In this document: positions 1 through 7,346 of the stretch, piece after piece
Layout: the number at the start of each line of letters is the position of its first letter
How positions within the stretch are numbered: position 1 is the first letter of the stretch
Source: Opitutia bacterium
Lineage (GTDB): Bacteria; Verrucomicrobiota; Verrucomicrobiia; Opitutales; Opitutaceae
Reading direction: 5' to 3'
NCBI GenBank assembly: GCA_016187925.1
Contig: JACPIS010000023.1
Span: 107,857-171,856 of the forward strand
Length of the DNA: 64,000 nucleotides
Made by a program: the position numbers and the translations under genes
Notes under the pieces: model-generated
Seen by the model: only the letters and a program-made list of their open reading frames with translations
Told to the model about the DNA's origin: nothing
The model's database searches: none

Positions 1-628
1 TGCGCTCGTCCTCCTCCTCCTCGATGTCGGGCAGGTCGTCCTCGTCCTCTTCGGCGGTGCCGCGCTTGCGGTCGGTTTCCTCGTCGTCGTCGCCGTAACC
101 GGCGGGCATGAAGTCGAGGATGGCGCTGATCTCGCTGAAGAGATGCACGGCCTTGCCCTCGATGAAGTCGTTGTTCTCCTGCTCGCGGATCTGGTCCTCC
201 ACCTCGTCGACCGTGAGCTTCTCCTCGAAGTCGAACAGGTCGTTGAGCAGCTTCACGCGCAAGCGCGTGATGTGGTCGAGGAAGTCGGCGTAGGGGCCGT
301 TCTCCTCGTCGATGATGTCGGGCAGGGCGAAAAGCTTTTCGTCGGACTCGAGCAGGGACTCCTTGGTGCGGGCGAGCCGCACCTTGCCCTTGCCGAGGTC
401 CTTGGTGATGCGGAAGGCGATGAAGGCGCGCTCGAAGACATCGGGGTCGAAGCCGTATTCGCGCAGCGGCTCGATCAACTCGATGATGTGGTCGACCTGG
501 CGCGGGTCGATGATGCTGAGGCCGTCGACGTCCCAGTGCACGGGATCGCTGACCTCATCGACCCACCAATTGTGATCTTCGCCCAGACGGACGATGCACC
601 ATTCGAGTTGTGGAGTTCCTTTCGCCAT
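1..628 (-). CDS. Acidic hypothetical protein, 3' end cut by window edge
   Basis: Reading on the minus strand from ATG at 628, an open frame runs off the window without a stop; about 209 residues are visible. The product starts MAKGTPQLEWCIVRLGEDHN, is soluble-looking and strongly acidic, and after about residue 180 becomes a Glu/Asp-rich tail. The plus strand over the same bases shows only repetitive Leu/Val-rich frames typical of a shadow, which supports the minus strand as coding. No signal peptide, membrane segment or catalytic motif is seen. I do not recognise the family; the tail could make protein or metal contacts, but that is a guess. Confidence 0.7.
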   Translation of the reverse strand, partial: MAKGTPQLEWCIVRLGEDHNWWVDEVSDPVHWDVDGLSIIDPRQVDHIIELIEPLREYGFDPDVFERAFIAFRITKDLGKGKVRLARTKESLLESDEKLFALPDIIDEENGPYADFLDHITRLRVKLLNDLFDFEEKLTVDEVEDQIREQENNDFIEGKAVHLFSEISAILDFMPAGYGDDDEETDRKRGTAEEDEDDLPDIEEEEDER

Positions 629-822
629 AGAATCTAAAGTGGCTGCACGAAAAAGACTGGCGTTCGGCGTTGTCAAATCCTGAAACGCAGAAAGTTGGAA
701 AATCTTTTTCCCGGGGAAAAAGGCGGCGGCAGGGTGGGCCTGCTTCTTGAAATAACAAGCCCCAAATCTTTGACGGTGCGGGTGCTTGAAACTTCGCGCC
801 CGGGTGCCACAGTCCGCCCGGC

Positions 823-1884
823 ATGGGCTGGATTTATGATCACGTGGGCAAGCCTTTCTTCTTCCGTCACGACGCGGAGGCCGCGCATGAGCTGGCGGTG
901 AACCTGATGACGCTGCTCGGGCACATCCGCCCGGCCTGCGCTTTGCTGGAAAAGTTCAACCAGCTGCCGGTCAGCCGCTACCGGCCGGTCGAGTGTTGCG
1001 GGCTGAAATTCCCCAACGCCGTGGGCCTCGCCGCGGGCTTCGACAAGCACGGCACCGCCTGGCCCGCCGCCGCGGCGTTCGGCTTCGGCCACGTCGAGAT
1101 CGGCACCGTCACGCTGCACGCCCAGCCCGGCAACCCCCCGCCGCGTGCCTTCCGCTACCCGGCCGAGGAGGCCGTCATCAACCGCATGGGTTTCAACAAC
1201 CACGGTGCCGCCGCGCTCGCCGCGCGCCTGGCGAAGCAGCCCGGCCCGGGCCGCCGCGTGATTCCGCTCGGCATCAATCTCGGCAAGACGAAGGTCACGC
1301 CGCTCGAGCAGGCGACGGAGGATTACCTCGGCAGTTTCCGGCTGCTCGCGGACCACGCCGACTATCTCGTCGTCAACGTCAGCAGCCCCAACACGCCCGG
1401 CCTGCGCGAACTGCAGGACGCCGCCTGGCTGAAACCGCTGCTCGCCGCGCTCGTGGCGGAAAACAAGGCGCGTACCGCGGCCGGCAAACCCCGCCGCCCG
1501 CTCCTGCTCAAGATCGCCCCCGATCTCACGTTTCCGCAAATCGACGCCGCACTGCAGGTCATCGCCGATCTCGGGCTCGACGGCATCATCGCCACCAACA
1601 CCACGCTCGCCCGGCCCGGACGCTTCGCGGCGGTGAACGAAGCCGGCGGACTCAGCGGGCGACCCCTGCGCCGTCGCGCGACGGAAATCATCAACTACAT
1701 CGCCCGCGCCACCGACGGCCGGCTGCCCATCATCGGGGTCGGCGGTATCCACGACGAGGCCTCGGCCGGCGAAAAGCTCGATGCCGGCGCCACGCTCGTG
1801 CAGGTCTACACCGGCATGATCTTCCGCGGGCCGTTCTTCGCCGCCGAACTCGCCCGCGCGCTGTCGGAGCGGCAAAGAAAGTGA
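823..1884 (+). CDS. pyrD: Dihydroorotate dehydrogenase, quinone-dependent (class 2)
   Basis: The 353-residue product oxidises dihydroorotate to orotate in pyrimidine synthesis, passing electrons through FMN to membrane quinone. The N-terminal helical stretch MGWIYDHVGKPFFFRHDAE is the class 2 membrane-association extension. AAGFDKHG near residue 71 and GVGGIHD near 305 are the FMN-binding motifs, and NVSSPNTPGLR near 185 carries the class 2 catalytic serine region. Length is normal for the family. It stands alone here; pyrB, pyrC and pyrR lie together about 16 kb away on the other strand. Confidence 0.95.
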   Translation: MGWIYDHVGKPFFFRHDAEAAHELAVNLMTLLGHIRPACALLEKFNQLPVSRYRPVECCGLKFPNAVGLAAGFDKHGTAWPAAAAFGFGHVEIGTVTLHAQPGNPPPRAFRYPAEEAVINRMGFNNHGAAALAARLAKQPGPGRRVIPLGINLGKTKVTPLEQATEDYLGSFRLLADHADYLVVNVSSPNTPGLRELQDAAWLKPLLAALVAENKARTAAGKPRRPLLLKIAPDLTFPQIDAALQVIADLGLDGIIATNTTLARPGRFAAVNEAGGLSGRPLRRRATEIINYIARATDGRLPIIGVGGIHDEASAGEKLDAGATLVQVYTGMIFRGPFFAAELARALSERQRK

Positions 1885-1915
1885 AACCGGTCCGGCCCAC
1901 TGCGCGCTTCGCTCC

Positions 1916-2171
1916 TGTAGCGGCGGTCTATGACCACAGCCGTCCCACAAGAACTCGTTTCGGTCCTCTTTTGCATGTCATCCTGAGCGAAGCGAAGGAT
2001 CCGCGTGCTCGGGCGCGATGCAGGATTCGCACGCGTGGATTCTTCGCTGCGCTCAGAATGACAGGATACGAAGTTGGCGCGGGAAGTCGGGTGCGCTGTG
2101 GGATGTCTGTGGTCTATGACCGCCGACCAAATGCCGTTTGGAAAGACCGGCGGTCATAGACCGCCGCTACA
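1916..2171. repeat. 256-bp dispersed element with perfect 20-bp terminal inverted repeats (copy 1)
   Basis: TGTAGCGGCGGTCTATGACC at 1916-1935 is exactly inverted at 2152-2171. Inside lies a second inverted pair beginning GTCATCCTGAGCGAAGCGAA and closing with GCTGCGCTCAGAATGAC. About 175 bp of the interior (1939-2114) recurs at 58850-59023 with about two differences by eye. The element fills the pyrD-cbiX gap and supplies the bases just before the CbiX start codon. Confidence 0.85.
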
Positions 2172-2185
2172 CGGGGCGACAACCG

Positions 2186-2998
2186 ATGCCGGAATCCCTC
2201 ACACTGTTGGTCGACAACGGCTCGCTGGAACCCGCGGCGACGCTGCAGCTGCGCGAGCTCGCCGCCGCGCTTGCGGGGAGAATCGGCGCGCCGGTCGCGC
2301 CCGTTTCGTTGCTGCACTCGAGCGGCATCGCACCGGCGCAGCTCGGTGGCGCGCCGGCGGAAATTCTGGAGCCGGCGCTCGTGCGGCGGCTGGCGGAGGG
2401 ATTAAAAGATTTCATCATCGTGCCGCTGTTCTTCGGGCCGAGCCGGGCGCTGACGGAATATCTGCCGGAGCGCGTGGCGCACCTGCGGAAGCCGCATCCG
2501 GGGCTGCGTGTGCAGCTCGCGCCGCCGCTGTTCGCCGCGGGCGACGACCGGCTCGCGCGCATCCTGGCGGACCACGTACGCGCCGTCGGCGTGACCGGGC
2601 CGCTGCGCGTGGCGCTGGTCGATCACGGCAGTCCGGCGCGCGAGGTCAACGCGGTGCGCGATGCCCTGGCCGCGCAGTTGCAGGGTTTGCTCGGGAGCGG
2701 AGCGGTTGTCGCGGCGTGCAGCATGGAGCGTCGGCCGGAGCCGGAATACGATTTCAACGAGCCGCTGCTGGGAAAGCTGCTCGCGCGACCGGAGTGGACC
2801 GGTGATGTGGTCGTGGCGCTGCAGTTTCTCTCCCCGGGCCGGCATGCGGGGCCGGAGGGCGAGGTGGCGCAAATCTGCCGGCGGGCCGAGACAGGGCGAC
2901 CGGGGCTGCGCACGCATCTGACGCCGCTCGTCGGCGCGCATCCGGCGCTCAGTGCGATTCTGGCCGATCGCTGGCGGGCAACGAAGCGGGAGCTTTGA
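2186..2998 (+). CDS. cbiX: CbiX-type sirohydrochlorin chelatase, two-domain
   Basis: A 270-residue CbiX/SirB-superfamily protein that inserts metal into sirohydrochlorin; next to SUMT and sulfite reductase the likely product is sirohaem. It is a duplicated long-form protein. The C-terminal half keeps VALVDHGSPA and a second histidine in LSPGRHAGPEGE, the usual metal and tetrapyrrole ligands. The N-terminal half has LVDNGSLE and FFGPSRALTEY, so both histidines are lost there. ATG 2186 is preferred over an in-frame ATG at 2138, because residues from the earlier start would be encoded by the repeat element. Its 3' end overlaps a small minus-strand frame. Confidence 0.85.
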   Translation: MPESLTLLVDNGSLEPAATLQLRELAAALAGRIGAPVAPVSLLHSSGIAPAQLGGAPAEILEPALVRRLAEGLKDFIIVPLFFGPSRALTEYLPERVAHLRKPHPGLRVQLAPPLFAAGDDRLARILADHVRAVGVTGPLRVALVDHGSPAREVNAVRDALAAQLQGLLGSGAVVAACSMERRPEPEYDFNEPLLGKLLARPEWTGDVVVALQFLSPGRHAGPEGEVAQICRRAETGRPGLRTHLTPLVGAHPALSAILADRWRATKREL

Positions 2999-3134
2999 CC
3001 GACTCTTTCGCCGGCGTGGCGACACCGAAGGCTTCGACGGGCAGCTCCGGTTCGATGCCCCGCTCGGAACTGGGCAGCCGGTCGAGCAGGCGTTGCCAGA
3101 GCCCGTGCAGACGTTGAAAGAGCGTCTCAGGCAT
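2949..3134 (-). CDS. Small hypothetical protein coupled to cobA
   Basis: A 61-codon frame starting MPETLFQRLHGLWQRLLDRL. Its ATG (3134-3132) lies inside the last codons of cobA, giving an 8-bp overlap that suggests translational coupling, and its 3' end overlaps cbiX convergently by 50 bp. The N-terminus could form an amphipathic helix; the rest is Pro/Ser/Glu-rich. No family is recognised. It may be a real accessory peptide of the sirohaem locus or chance open frame. Confidence 0.35.
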   Translation of the reverse strand: MPETLFQRLHGLWQRLLDRLPSSERGIEPELPVEAFGVATPAKESVKAPASLPASDRPESH

Positions 3135-3927
3135 GAGTGACAGCGGTGAAATGGTTGGCCGCGGCGGACGGTGCGCCTTGCGCGGCGACTTCGCCGATGA
3201 GGATGAGCGACGGCGTGCCCTGCGCGTCGTCGGCGAGTTCGCCCGCGGTCTCGAGCGTGCCGGAGCGGATGACTTGCGTGGGCAGGGAGGCGTTGCTGAT
3301 GACGAGCAGGGGAGTGTCGGACGAATGGCCGTGCGCGATGAGGCGCGAGGCGAGCGGCCCGAGGCTGCGCGTGCCCATGTAGACGCAAAGCGTGGTGCCC
3401 GGCTGCGCGAGCGCTTCCCAATCGAGGGCGGGACCGGTTTTGCCCGCGCATTCGTGGCCCGTGGCCAGCACGGCGGCGGAGGCGAGGCCGCGTTGCGTGA
3501 GGCTGATGCCCGCGGAGGCCGCGGCGGCGCACGCGGCCGTGACGCCGGGAACGATTTCGTACGGGATGCCCGCCGCGCGCAGCACGGCGGTCTCCTCACC
3601 GAGTCGGCCGAAGACCGCCGGGTCGCCGCCCTTGAGGCGAACGACTCGTCGTCCGGCCCGCGCATGCAACACCAGCAGGCGATTTATTTCCTGTTGGGTG
3701 GCGCTGTGGCAACCAGCGCGCTTGCCCACGTAGAGGAATTCGCACCCCGGCGGGCAATGCGCCAGCAGCTCGCGATTGGCGAGGTCGTCGTGGATAACTA
3801 TCTCGGCTCCAGCCAAAGCGTTGCGTCCCCGCAAAGTGATCAAATCCGCCGCACCCGGACCGGCACCCACCAGCCAGACATGGCCGGTGCGGAGGGGTTG
3901 GTCGGTGTTAATCATTAGTGGGGACAT
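3127..3927 (-). CDS. cobA: Uroporphyrinogen-III C-methyltransferase (SUMT)
   Basis: This 266-residue SAM-dependent enzyme methylates uroporphyrinogen III at C2 and C7 to precorrin-2, the entry to sirohaem. VWLVGAGPGAADLITLRG at residues 18-34 and VVRLKGGDPAVFGR at 95-108 are SUMT signatures; VPGVTAA follows. No CysG-like dehydrogenase/chelatase domain is fused, so another protein must oxidise precorrin-2. It is divergent from cysI, and its ATG overlaps an ACATG-N8-CATGT palindrome shared with cysK, suggesting co-regulation with cysteine synthesis. An alternative start is ATG 3915. Confidence 0.93.
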   Translation of the reverse strand: MSPLMINTDQPLRTGHVWLVGAGPGAADLITLRGRNALAGAEIVIHDDLANRELLAHCPPGCEFLYVGKRAGCHSATQQEINRLLVLHARAGRRVVRLKGGDPAVFGRLGEETAVLRAAGIPYEIVPGVTAACAAAASAGISLTQRGLASAAVLATGHECAGKTGPALDWEALAQPGTTLCVYMGTRSLGPLASRLIAHGHSSDTPLLVISNASLPTQVIRSGTLETAGELADDAQGTPSLILIGEVAAQGAPSAAANHFTAVTHA

Positions 3928-3941
3928 GACCTATGACATGT
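3924..3941. promoter_or_regulatory. Candidate cysteine-regulon operator between cobA and cysI
   Basis: ACATG-ACCTATGA-CATGT, an imperfect palindrome overlapping the cobA start codon and 45 bp before cysI. Read on the cobA strand, the 23-base context matches the cysK start region at 20 of 23 positions. A TTGACC lies 35 bases before the cobA ATG, comparable to TTGACA 37 bases before the cysK ATG. Binding protein unknown; the nearby Rrf2 regulator is the obvious candidate. Confidence 0.55.
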
Positions 3942-3985
3942 TTAGACTTTGCTTTGGGTCAAGTCTGGTTATGCGTTTCCGTGTC

Positions 3986-5680
3986 ATGCCCGAAACCACC
4001 CTTTCGCCCCTTTCCAAGAACGAGCTCCTCAAGCAGCGCGCCCCGACGTTGGCCGGCAACCTCGCCGCCACCATGGCCGACCCGGCCGCCGACCGCTTTG
4101 CGGAGGACGACGAGCAGTTCCTGAAATTCCACGGCGCCTACCAGCAGGACGACCGCGATCTGCGCAAGACCGGCAAGAAATACATCATGATGATCCGCGG
4201 CCGCATTCCCGGCGGCATCATGACCGCGGCGCAATGGCTGGTGTTCGACGACCTCGCCACACGCTACGGCAACGACACGCTCCGCGTCACCACGCGCCAG
4301 AGCATCCAGTTTCACGGCGTCGTATTGTCCGGCCTCGGCCCGCTGATCAAAAAAATCAACGAGTCGCTCCTCTCCACGCTCGCGGCGTGCGGCGACGTGA
4401 ACCGCAACGTCACCGCGTCGCCCACACCCGCGACCACGCCGGCCCGCGCCGACATGATCGACGATGTCCGTCTCGTCGCGGACGCGCTCTCGCCGGTCAC
4501 GCCCGCCTACCACTCGATCTGGATCGACAACGTCCAGCTCGATCTCGATTCGCCCGAGAACAAGGACTTCGTCGATCCGCTCTACGGCCAGACGTACCTG
4601 CCGCGCAAATTCAAGACGTCCTTCGTCATCCCGCCGGTGAACGACATGGACGTCTTCACGAACGACCTCGGCTTCATCGCCCTCGTCGAGGGCGGCCGGC
4701 TCGTCGGCTACAATCTCGCGGTCGGCGGCGGCATGGGCCGCAGCCACGGCAACGAGCAGACCTTCCCGCGCCTCGCCGATCTCCTCGGATTTTTCCCGCG
4801 CGAGCGCCTCGTCGAGGTGGCGAAGGCCGTGTTGACGATCCATCGCGATTTCGGCGACCGCACGAACCGCAAGCACGCGCGCCTCAAGTACGTCGTCGAG
4901 GAGCGCGGCGCCGCGTGGGTGCGCGACGAGATCAACCGCCGCACGAACAGCGCGCTCGCGGCGGCGCGCCCGTACCAGTTTACCACGACGGGCGACCTCT
5001 ACGGCTGGCACCGCGCTGTCGACGGTTCGCTGTTCCTGACGCTCTTCGTCGAGGCCGGCCGCATCAAGGACGCGCCCGGCCACCAGCTGAAGACCGCGCT
5101 GCGCCGCGTCGCGGAGAAATTCCCGTCCATCGAATTCCGGCTCTCGGCGAACCAGAATGTCATCCTGGCGAACATCCCGGAGGCGGATCGCGCCGGCATC
5201 ACGGCGCTGCTCGCCGGGCACGGCGTGAAGGTGGAGAACCAGGCCAGCGTGCTGCACGCGGCCTCGATGGCCTGCCCGGCGCTGCCGACCTGCGGCCTGG
5301 CGCTGGCCGAGTCCGAGCGCTGGCTGCCCGGCATGCTCGACCGCATCGAGAAGCTCGGCGCCGAGCTCGGCCTCGGCGGCGAGGAGATCATCATTCGCTC
5401 CACCGGCTGTCCGAACGGATGCGCCCGTCCCTACATGGCCGAGATCGCCTTCGTGGGCAAAGGCCCCGGCCGCTACCAGCTCTGGCTCGGCGGCGCCGTC
5501 TCCGGCACGAGGCTCAATCGCGTTTACCGCGAGGTGGTCAAGGACGGCGAGATCGAGAGCGAACTCCGTCCGCTGCTCACCCGCTGGCGCGACGAGCGTC
5601 AACCCGGCGAGCGCTTCGGCGATTTCGCCACGCGCGTGGTTCTGCCCGAACTGTCAGCGGTGAAGGAGACCAGCGCATGA
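3986..5680 (+). CDS. cysI: Assimilatory sulfite reductase haemoprotein
   Basis: A 564-residue nitrite/sulfite reductase-family protein that reduces sulfite to sulfide with sirohaem and a [4Fe-4S] cluster. The cluster/sirohaem cysteines are in ACPALPTCGLALAESER (about residues 430-446) and TGCPNGCARPYMAE (about 473-486), and RQSIQFHGV (about 108-116) is part of the substrate pocket. It heads a tightly packed cysI-cysH-cysD run, with its stop overlapping the cysH start (ATGA). ATG 3986 is chosen; 3971 is also in frame. No flavoprotein cysJ is in the window, so the donor may be ferredoxin or a remote CysJ. Confidence 0.93.
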   Translation: MPETTLSPLSKNELLKQRAPTLAGNLAATMADPAADRFAEDDEQFLKFHGAYQQDDRDLRKTGKKYIMMIRGRIPGGIMTAAQWLVFDDLATRYGNDTLRVTTRQSIQFHGVVLSGLGPLIKKINESLLSTLAACGDVNRNVTASPTPATTPARADMIDDVRLVADALSPVTPAYHSIWIDNVQLDLDSPENKDFVDPLYGQTYLPRKFKTSFVIPPVNDMDVFTNDLGFIALVEGGRLVGYNLAVGGGMGRSHGNEQTFPRLADLLGFFPRERLVEVAKAVLTIHRDFGDRTNRKHARLKYVVEERGAAWVRDEINRRTNSALAAARPYQFTTTGDLYGWHRAVDGSLFLTLFVEAGRIKDAPGHQLKTALRRVAEKFPSIEFRLSANQNVILANIPEADRAGITALLAGHGVKVENQASVLHAASMACPALPTCGLALAESERWLPGMLDRIEKLGAELGLGGEEIIIRSTGCPNGCARPYMAEIAFVGKGPGRYQLWLGGAVSGTRLNRVYREVVKDGEIESELRPLLTRWRDERQPGERFGDFATRVVLPELSAVKETSA

Positions 5681-6360
5681 GCAAAACCGTCTCCGCCAAG
5701 GAACTCGCCGCTTGGAACGAGCAACTGCGCGCGGTCTCGCCGTTGGAAGTCGTGCATTGGGCCGTTGCGCGCGCCGGGGGGCGTGCGGTCGTCTCGACCA
5801 ATTTTCGTCCGTACGAGGCCGTGGTGCTTCACCTCGCCACGCAGGCGCAGCCTGACATTCCGGTGCTGTGGGTCGACCACGGCTACAACCGCCCGGCGAC
5901 CTACCGCCACGCGGAGGCGCTGCGCGCGCAGCTCGGGCTGAACCTGAAGCCCTACCTGCCGCGCCAGACGCCGGCGCACCGCGAGGCGTTGCACGGTCCG
6001 GTGCCTGCGCTCGACGACGAGGCGGGTCTCAAGCAATTCAGCGCCCAGATGAAGCTCGAGCCGTTCCAGCGCGGGATGCGCGAGCTTGCGCCGACAGTCT
6101 GGATCACGGCGCTCCGTCGCTCCCAGAATCCCGGTCGCGCGGGTCTCGACATCGTCACCTGGGACGAAAACTTCGGCACGCTCAAGGTCAGTCCGGTGTT
6201 TTATTGGGACGACGCTGCGCTGGAGACCTACCTGCGCGCGCACGCGCTGCCGAACGAGTGGGATTACTTCGATCCGGCCAAGGCCGATGAGAAACGCGAG
6301 TGCGGCCTGCATGCCGCTTGGGGCCGCACGGCGGTCGCGACGGTGGAGGCCGCGCGATGA
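5677..6360 (+). CDS. cysH: Phosphoadenylyl-sulfate reductase
   Basis: A 227-residue PAPS reductase-family enzyme making sulfite from activated sulfate with thioredoxin. VVSTNFRP occupies the nucleotide-binding loop position and KRECGLH (about 205-211) holds the catalytic cysteine. The two Cys-Cys pairs that bind [4Fe-4S] in APS reductases are absent, which points to PAPS as substrate. No APS kinase (cysC) is visible here, nor is one fused to CysN, so it should lie elsewhere. ATGA overlaps join it to cysI and cysD. Confidence 0.9.
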   Translation: MSKTVSAKELAAWNEQLRAVSPLEVVHWAVARAGGRAVVSTNFRPYEAVVLHLATQAQPDIPVLWVDHGYNRPATYRHAEALRAQLGLNLKPYLPRQTPAHREALHGPVPALDDEAGLKQFSAQMKLEPFQRGMRELAPTVWITALRRSQNPGRAGLDIVTWDENFGTLKVSPVFYWDDAALETYLRAHALPNEWDYFDPAKADEKRECGLHAAWGRTAVATVEAAR

Positions 6361-7259
6361 GCCGTTACCACCTCGACCACCTCCAGCACCTCGAGACCGA
6401 AGCCATCCATGTGATGCGCGAGGTCGCGGGCGAATTCGAGCGGCCCGCGCTGCTGTTCTCGGGTGGCAAGGATTCGATCTGCCTGCTGCGGCTCGCGGAA
6501 AAGGCGTTCCGCCCGTCGGAGCTCCCGCTGCCGCTGCTCAACGTGGACACGGGGCACCATTTCCCCGAGCTGAACGATTTCCGTGATCGTCGCGCGCAGG
6601 AACTCAAAGCCCGGCTCATCGTGCGCACGGTCGAGGAGGCCATCGCGCGCGGCGTCGCCGTGCCCGCGCCCGGCGAGATCAGCCGCAACCGCCTGCAGAT
6701 TCCCACGCTGCTCGCGGCCGTCGAGGAGTTCCGCTTCGACTGCCTCATCGGCGGCGCCCGGCGCGACGAGGAGAAGGCCCGCGCGAAGGAGCGCTTCTTC
6801 AGTTTCCGCGACAGCTTCGGCCAATGGGATCCGAAGAATCAGCGGCCCGAAATCTGGAACCTCTACAACGGGCGCCTCAATCCCGGCGAAAACATGCGCG
6901 TGTTTCCGCTCAGCAACTGGACGGAGACGGACATCTGGGAATACATCCGCCGCGAGCGGCTGGAGGTGCCGACGATCTATTTCAGCCACCGCCGCTCGTG
7001 CGTGCGCCGCGGCGGCCAGTGGCTGCCGGTCAACGATCTCATCCCGCCAAAGCCGAGCGAGGAGGTGCGCGAGCTCGTCGTCCGCGTGCGCACTATCGGC
7101 GACATTATCAGCACCGGTCTGATCGAGTCGCCCGCCGATTCGGTGGACGACATCATCGCCGAGATCGCCGCCGCGCGCGTGACCGAGCGCGGTTCCCGCG
7201 CCGACGACCGCGCCTCCGAGGCCGCGATGGAGGACCGTAAGAAGGCCGGGTATTTCTAA
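6357..7259 (+). CDS. cysD: Sulfate adenylyltransferase small subunit
   Basis: A 300-residue ATP sulfurylase subunit that with CysN forms APS from sulfate and ATP. The PP-loop motif ALLFSGGKDS is near residues 31-40, and NVDTGHHFPE and SHRRSCVRRGG are family signatures. It ends ...RKKAGYF as in typical CysD. The ATG at 6357 overlaps the cysH stop; an upstream in-frame ATG at 6300 lies inside cysH and is not used. Confidence 0.95.
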   Translation: MSRYHLDHLQHLETEAIHVMREVAGEFERPALLFSGGKDSICLLRLAEKAFRPSELPLPLLNVDTGHHFPELNDFRDRRAQELKARLIVRTVEEAIARGVAVPAPGEISRNRLQIPTLLAAVEEFRFDCLIGGARRDEEKARAKERFFSFRDSFGQWDPKNQRPEIWNLYNGRLNPGENMRVFPLSNWTETDIWEYIRRERLEVPTIYFSHRRSCVRRGGQWLPVNDLIPPKPSEEVRELVVRVRTIGDIISTGLIESPADSVDDIIAEIAAARVTERGSRADDRASEAAMEDRKKAGYF

Positions 7260-7278
7260 ACATTTCCAAGGTGCATGT
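7260..7278. promoter_or_regulatory. Candidate cysteine-regulon operator before cysN
   Basis: ACATT-N9-CATGT directly after the cysD stop. AAACATTT at 7258-7265 is identical to the cysK site, and AGGT-g-CATGTC follows with one extra base. The ATG at 7275 inside it sits where the cobA and cysK start codons sit in their sites. Confidence 0.4.
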
Positions 7279-7283
7279 CTGTA

Positions 7284-7331
7284 GGAGCCTGCTTGCCGGC
7301 GACCTGCGAACATCGCCGGCAAGCAGGCTCC
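7284..7331. repeat. REP-like palindrome GTAGGAGCCTGCTTGCCGGC (copy 1)
   Basis: A perfect 19-bp inverted repeat (7284-7302 against 7313-7331) with a 10-base loop between cysD and cysN. A related 26-bp-arm palindrome is at 51001-51085. The sequence resembles the GTAGGAGC-type REP elements known from other bacteria. Confidence 0.8.
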
Positions 7332-7346
7332 AACAAAAAAATTTCA

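Noticed and set aside
3949..6360. 803-codon plus-strand frame through cysI in a different frame
   Set aside because: Only its end is real (cysH, from 5677); the rest is Arg/His-rich shadow of cysI.
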